From contig DDUL01000012.1 in the NCBI GenBank assembly GCA_002344785.1, positions 1 through 54,285 on the forward strand: a DNA stretch of 54,285 nucleotides, written 5' to 3'. The first letter of the stretch is position 1, and each line of letters starts with the position of its first letter. The position numbers were made by a program, and so were the translations under genes. This DNA comes from Bdellovibrionaceae bacterium UBA2339. GTDB taxonomy: Bacteria > Bdellovibrionota > Bdellovibrionia > Bdellovibrionales > JAMPXM01. Under the pieces are notes generated by a model. It saw only the letters and a list, made by a program, of their open reading frames with translations, was not told the DNA's origin and did not search any database. Shown in pieces: positions 50,802 to 54,285 of this stretch.

Positions 50802-52810
50802 TCGCACCGAGTTGGAACCTTTGGATGGGTTTTGCGTTTTTGCTCCACTCGGTGCTGGCCGTGCTCTTTGCTTGGTTCTTGGCTTGGTTGGGTCAGGGAC
50901 TCTCGCCCGTCACAGCACTGATCGCCTTGGGGCTGAGCGCGATCTTCAGTGTCGCGTGGTATCGGCGGCAGCGTCTTGACGTGCAGCAAGGTCGAAGCGC
51001 GGGGCCAGAAGCGGTGACTGCGTGGACGCCTCTTGAGATCGCGCTAGCGGCCTTTCTCATGTTCGCGGCTTGGCGACATTTTGCTTGGCTGTTGGCGCCA
51101 ATTCCCGGACCACTGGGACACGCATGGCAGACACTTTCGAAGAACAACTTTGGCGATCTGGCTTTGCATATCAATTACCTGCGCGCTTTTGCCGAAGGTT
51201 TGCCCGCGCCATTTGTAAATCCCATCTTTGCGAGCGATTTGCTGCGCTATCCACTGGGCGCGGACTTGTATAGCGCGCTTTGGGAAGCGATCGGTGTACC
51301 CACTTCGGCGCATTTGTTCATCGTGGGTGTGGTCTGCACGTGGTGGGCCATTTCATCTCTGCGCGCCTTGGGCGGAGGCTTGGCCATCGTCGGATTTTTC
51401 TTAGCTGGAGGTAGTCTCGGTTTGGGTGTGCTGATCGGTGAGCCGCTCAGAGATTTTCAAACCGACCTGGAGTGGAAGAATATCTTTTTGGCGGTGTGGA
51501 TCACGCAGCGTGGGTTCCTCTGGGCGTTGCCGATTGGCGTTTTGCTTTGGCTTCGCTTGCGGAGCGCGAAGTCACGCCGAGTTCTCTCGCAAAGTGAAGC
51601 CGTGGCGCTAGGAATTTTGTGGGGAGGGTTGGCGATCTTCCACTTGCACGCCTTTGTCGTGGTGAGCTTGTTATTGGTCGGTGGCGCGGTGTTAGATGAA
51701 GCGCTTGAGTATTTCGAAGCTGCTCGCCACGGCAAGGTGAGCTGGTCGTGGTCGCGACTCTTTGAAGGCTGGGGCTTGCCGCTGATTGCGGCTTTGCCGC
51801 TCGGTACGGCCGTTGTTTTTCATAGCACGCAAGGCTTTGCGAAGGCCTCAGTGATGGAGTGGGCGCCGGGTTGGACCATGCCCCCTGAGTTGGGTCTGCT
51901 GCAACAACTCAAGTGGATCGGACTCAATTTTGGTTCAAGTGTATTGGTGCTCGTGATCGGAATCATTCTGGTGTTGCGAAGCCCACGCCTCACAACTGCA
52001 GCTCGTCGCCGATTCGCTGTGGAGATGAGTTTCTTTGTTGGATTATTTTTGTTGTTCACAGCTTGGAAGATGGCGCCTTGGGCCTGGGACAACATTAAAC
52101 TTTTGCTTTGGCCCTGGAGTTTAGGCTTCGCGCTTTTGGGCGTCGCGCTTCGCGCTGTCGATAATGATCGACATGAAGCTTTGGCGTGGGTTTTGGCTTT
52201 GGTCGCAGGGGCCTCGGGCTTGATTTCACTGGGTCACTCTTTGCTCGCGCCCAAAGAGCGCGCCGTGCTGATGTGGAATACGGCGGACTTGGCCGAGGCC
52301 GAAGCGGCGGTGCGGGATTTGCCGCGCGACGCGGTCTTTGCAGCGGCCACTGTGCACAATCATGCCTTGGCTTGGTTGGGGCGAAGTCGCGCGCTGGGGT
52401 ATGAAGGGCATCTTTGGTCGCATGCGATTTCGTATGACGCACAAGCTGAAGCTTTGCAGAAATTGTTCATGGGCGAAAATCCAGTCGAGCAAGCCCAGCG
52501 TCTAGGGGCGACACACATTTTCTGGGGGCCCGAAGAGAAAATGAAGTGGGGAAATTGGGCGGCGAGCTGGCTTTCGAAGTTTGAACTTGTCCGACGCGTT
52601 GGAAGTGTCGAAATCTATTCTTTGCGGTCATTGCGATCCGAGGTCGAGGCCGAAGGCGCAACGGCGCAAGCGGATGAATCGTCAAAGGCCGAGTTGGCGC
52701 GCGCGAAGTTGAGCCGTGCCCCGAAAAACGGGGCGAACCCAAAGGCGAGCTCAAAGGCCGATCAACCGAAGGACGCAAAACCGCGCGCTGAGAAAACTCA
52801 ATCGCCGTAA
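50798..52810 (+). CDS. Large polytopic membrane protein, GT-C-like, unknown function
   Basis: 670 residues from ATG 50798, overlapping the Agl23-like stop. More than ten hydrophobic helices are visible, from FAFLLHSVLAVLFAWFLAWL to about residue 470. A loop after the third helix (NNFGDLALHINYLRAFAEGL) has Asp-Leu-Ala-Leu-His in the place where GT-C enzymes carry their acidic motif. The soluble C-terminal part ends in an Ala/Lys-rich tail (SKAELARAKLSRAPKNGANP). No family is recognised with certainty. Coupling to the Agl23-like gene suggests a shared role in surface glycan or lipid-sugar handling. Confidence 0.7.
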   Translation: MIAPSWNLWMGFAFLLHSVLAVLFAWFLAWLGQGLSPVTALIALGLSAIFSVAWYRRQRLDVQQGRSAGPEAVTAWTPLEIALAAFLMFAAWRHFAWLLAPIPGPLGHAWQTLSKNNFGDLALHINYLRAFAEGLPAPFVNPIFASDLLRYPLGADLYSALWEAIGVPTSAHLFIVGVVCTWWAISSLRALGGGLAIVGFFLAGGSLGLGVLIGEPLRDFQTDLEWKNIFLAVWITQRGFLWALPIGVLLWLRLRSAKSRRVLSQSEAVALGILWGGLAIFHLHAFVVVSLLLVGGAVLDEALEYFEAARHGKVSWSWSRLFEGWGLPLIAALPLGTAVVFHSTQGFAKASVMEWAPGWTMPPELGLLQQLKWIGLNFGSSVLVLVIGIILVLRSPRLTTAARRRFAVEMSFFVGLFLLFTAWKMAPWAWDNIKLLLWPWSLGFALLGVALRAVDNDRHEALAWVLALVAGASGLISLGHSLLAPKERAVLMWNTADLAEAEAAVRDLPRDAVFAAATVHNHALAWLGRSRALGYEGHLWSHAISYDAQAEALQKLFMGENPVEQAQRLGATHIFWGPEEKMKWGNWAASWLSKFELVRRVGSVEIYSLRSLRSEVEAEGATAQADESSKAELARAKLSRAPKNGANPKASSKADQPKDAKPRAEKTQSP

Positions 52811-52880
52811 GTTGAAGCGGCGGCTTATCGAAACCGAGGATCGGTCGGAGCATTTGAAGCTGCGATTGAGGAAGGACGTC

Positions 52881-54248
52881 GTGATTTTCTTGCACTCTAA
52901 AATTCAGCGAAGCTTTGCGCTGTTACTCGTGCTGAGTGCGGCCATGCCGGCTTGGTCGCAGTCGCAGTCGCAAAAGGCACAAACGTCGAATCGAGCGAGT
53001 TCCGCCGCAACCTCCTCCGCGACCTCGACAGATTCCAAGAAGGCCTCGGCCAGTGAAAGCGGTCCGCAGAGTTTGCGTCTTAAGTTGGGAGAGGACTACA
53101 CAGCACAGTTGCAACCGCCTAAAGAATTGCGGCTGTTGCATCAAGCGGCTCGCGGCGCGACGTCGTCGGCCAGCGCCGCGCCCAATTGCGCGTCTTTGTC
53201 CGCGCAAGCGACCAAAGCCGTCAAAAGCTTAGAGGGTTGGATTCGCGTCCTCGAAGTTGAGTGTGAGCTCAGACTTCTGCAAGAGGGTGGGGGAGAGACT
53301 TCGTCGCAGGCCGCATCCAAAAAAAGTGCGGATCGGCGACTCTCCGAGGCCTACTCCCGACTGCAAAAGCTCGCGCGGACCTTGGATACGCGGGCGGAGT
53401 TGCTCAGTTGGGGGCCGTGGGTTTCCACGTTGCGCGCTCAACAGGTGAAGCTTTGGCTGAGTCTGCTGGAGTTAGATCAGAAGTATGATCGACAAAAGGT
53501 GTGGGATCGCGTCGCGCGCCTCAGTTTGATGAATGACTCGCTCGAGGCAAGAGATCGCGCGCGCATTTGGCGAATCGCAGGTGAAGTTGCGTTTCTCACG
53601 CAAAAAACTTCGGCCGCGGTGGAGTTTTTTCGTCGCAGTCTCAATGAGCAAGACCAAGCTGATCTTCGCGATCGCTTGCGACAAGTTTCGCCGCAAAGCT
53701 TCGCCAGCGAAGTGAGCGCGTTGCCAAATGCCTCCGGCGTGCTCGCCACGCGAGCTGAGGATGCGCCGGGTGAGGAGCTTGAAATCTACGAGCGCCACAA
53801 TTCGGCGCTCAAGCGCGGGGACGTCGTGGCCGCCGGCGAAGATGCCGTGAAGCTCATCAATAAATTTCCGGGTTCAAGTCGCGCGAAAGCCGTCAGTCAG
53901 AAGCTCTTTGATAATTTGGTGTCGGCAGCGGAAAAAGCTCTGTCGGGGCAAGAAAGATTTCAGCCCATTCGCGAAGCGCTCTTGAAGCAAATGGAGAAAG
54001 CCGAGAGCGATCATCTCGCCAATTGGGGACGCCTCGCCTTCAATCGGGGTTTGTGGTCCGAAGCGGCGCGCATGTTGGATCGAGCCGCGCGCGAAATGGG
54101 AGCAGCATCGCGAGCGACGAAAACACTTGTGCTGGCTCTCGAAGCTCAATACGCCGTCGGCAATTGGAAAGCTGTTCGCGAGATCGCCGAGATTTTGATC
54201 GAGCAACACGGCGGCACGCCCGAATCCCAAGAGGCCGTGTATCGATAG
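52881..54248 (+). CDS. Secreted helical (TPR-like) protein, 3' end doubtful
   Basis: About 455 residues from GTG 52881, with GAGGAAGG upstream. A signal peptide (SFALLLVLSAAMPAWS) is followed by a Ser/Ala-rich low-complexity stretch of about 45 residues, then helices in TPR-like pairs (LWLSLLELDQKYDRQKVWDR, GRLAFNRGLWSEAARMLDRA, TLVLALEAQYAVGNWKAVRE). It is probably periplasmic. No family is recognised with certainty. The stop at 54246-54248 lies in the loop of the fold-back repeat at the window end, in mid-helix, so the true protein is likely longer and the stop may be an assembly artefact. It follows the GT-C-like gene by 70 bp. Confidence 0.7.
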   Translation: MIFLHSKIQRSFALLLVLSAAMPAWSQSQSQKAQTSNRASSAATSSATSTDSKKASASESGPQSLRLKLGEDYTAQLQPPKELRLLHQAARGATSSASAAPNCASLSAQATKAVKSLEGWIRVLEVECELRLLQEGGGETSSQAASKKSADRRLSEAYSRLQKLARTLDTRAELLSWGPWVSTLRAQQVKLWLSLLELDQKYDRQKVWDRVARLSLMNDSLEARDRARIWRIAGEVAFLTQKTSAAVEFFRRSLNEQDQADLRDRLRQVSPQSFASEVSALPNASGVLATRAEDAPGEELEIYERHNSALKRGDVVAAGEDAVKLINKFPGSSRAKAVSQKLFDNLVSAAEKALSGQERFQPIREALLKQMEKAESDHLANWGRLAFNRGLWSEAARMLDRAAREMGAASRATKTLVLALEAQYAVGNWKAVREIAEILIEQHGGTPESQEAVYR

Positions 54249-54285
54249 AAGGCTAAGCCCGATCGATACACGGCCTCTTGGGATT
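54223..54285. repeat. Inverted repeat at the window end (probable assembly fold-back)
   Basis: The last 24 bases (54262-54285) are the exact reverse complement of 54223-54246, around a 15-base spacer. The left arm is in coding sequence of the upstream gene. A perfect arm running to the very last base is typical of a chimeric or hairpin contig end. Confidence 0.85.

Overview
The window reads as chromosomal DNA from a moderately GC-rich Gram-negative bacterium. Lipoproteins with lipoboxes, outer-membrane beta-barrels, a periplasmic HtrA-type protease and a Bat/MoxR operon all point to a diderm. SpoVG, a DUF1844 protein, a SpecificRecomb (Gcr) membrane protein, DUF2914 and DUF3332 proteins, and an Agl23-like protein beside a DPM1/ALG5-like transferase together suggest Bdellovibrionota or a related former deltaproteobacterial group. 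That placement is inference; no rRNA is present. GTG and TTG starts are common. The last 63 bases form a fold-back that looks like a contig-end artefact, so the window may be one whole contig.

Layout. 0-15.6 kb is general metabolism and envelope: a partial alpha/beta-hydrolase-like protein, an ABC-F ATPase overlapping a DUF4442 hotdog protein, an MFS transporter, DUF2914 and DUF3332 membrane/lipoproteins, the Gcr-family membrane protein, a PepSY-like protein with a barrel-like protein, a ChrA-type transporter and a bifunctional class II aldolase/SDR. 15.6-22.8 kb holds the most unusual locus: ten degenerate 12-nt tandem repeats, then three overlapping paralogous radical SAM genes of the N-terminal-twitch type, a CxxCxxCC protein converging from the other strand, and a membrane-anchored SGNH hydrolase. 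22.8-31 kb has DoxX, an outer-membrane barrel, a lipoprotein, an M28 peptidase, a small secreted Cys/aromatic-repeat protein, methionine aminopeptidase, a YgiD-like dioxygenase, and a divergent LysR / YceI / F420-reductase-like unit with a clear promoter and palindrome.

31-34.6 kb is an accessory islet next to the 3' end of a tRNA-Gln(UUG): two unrecognised proteins, the mobile mystery protein A/B pair (HTH plus Fic) preceded by three evenly spaced palindromic boxes, and a 5'-truncated PIN toxin fragment. It appears more AT-rich than its surroundings, and no integrase is visible.

35-54 kb returns to core-like genes: SpoVG, a DUF3592 protein, a pilin-like protein without a prepilin cleavage motif, an HtrA/DegP protease, a DUF1844 protein, and an M48-like pseudo-peptidase divergent from a tightly coupled moxR-DUF58-orphan-batA-batB/TPR-batD operon. 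The batD end overlaps a convergent GT2 gene. That gene diverges from an Agl23-like GT-C protein, which is coupled to a second large membrane protein and followed by a helical secreted protein whose stop lies at the fold-back.
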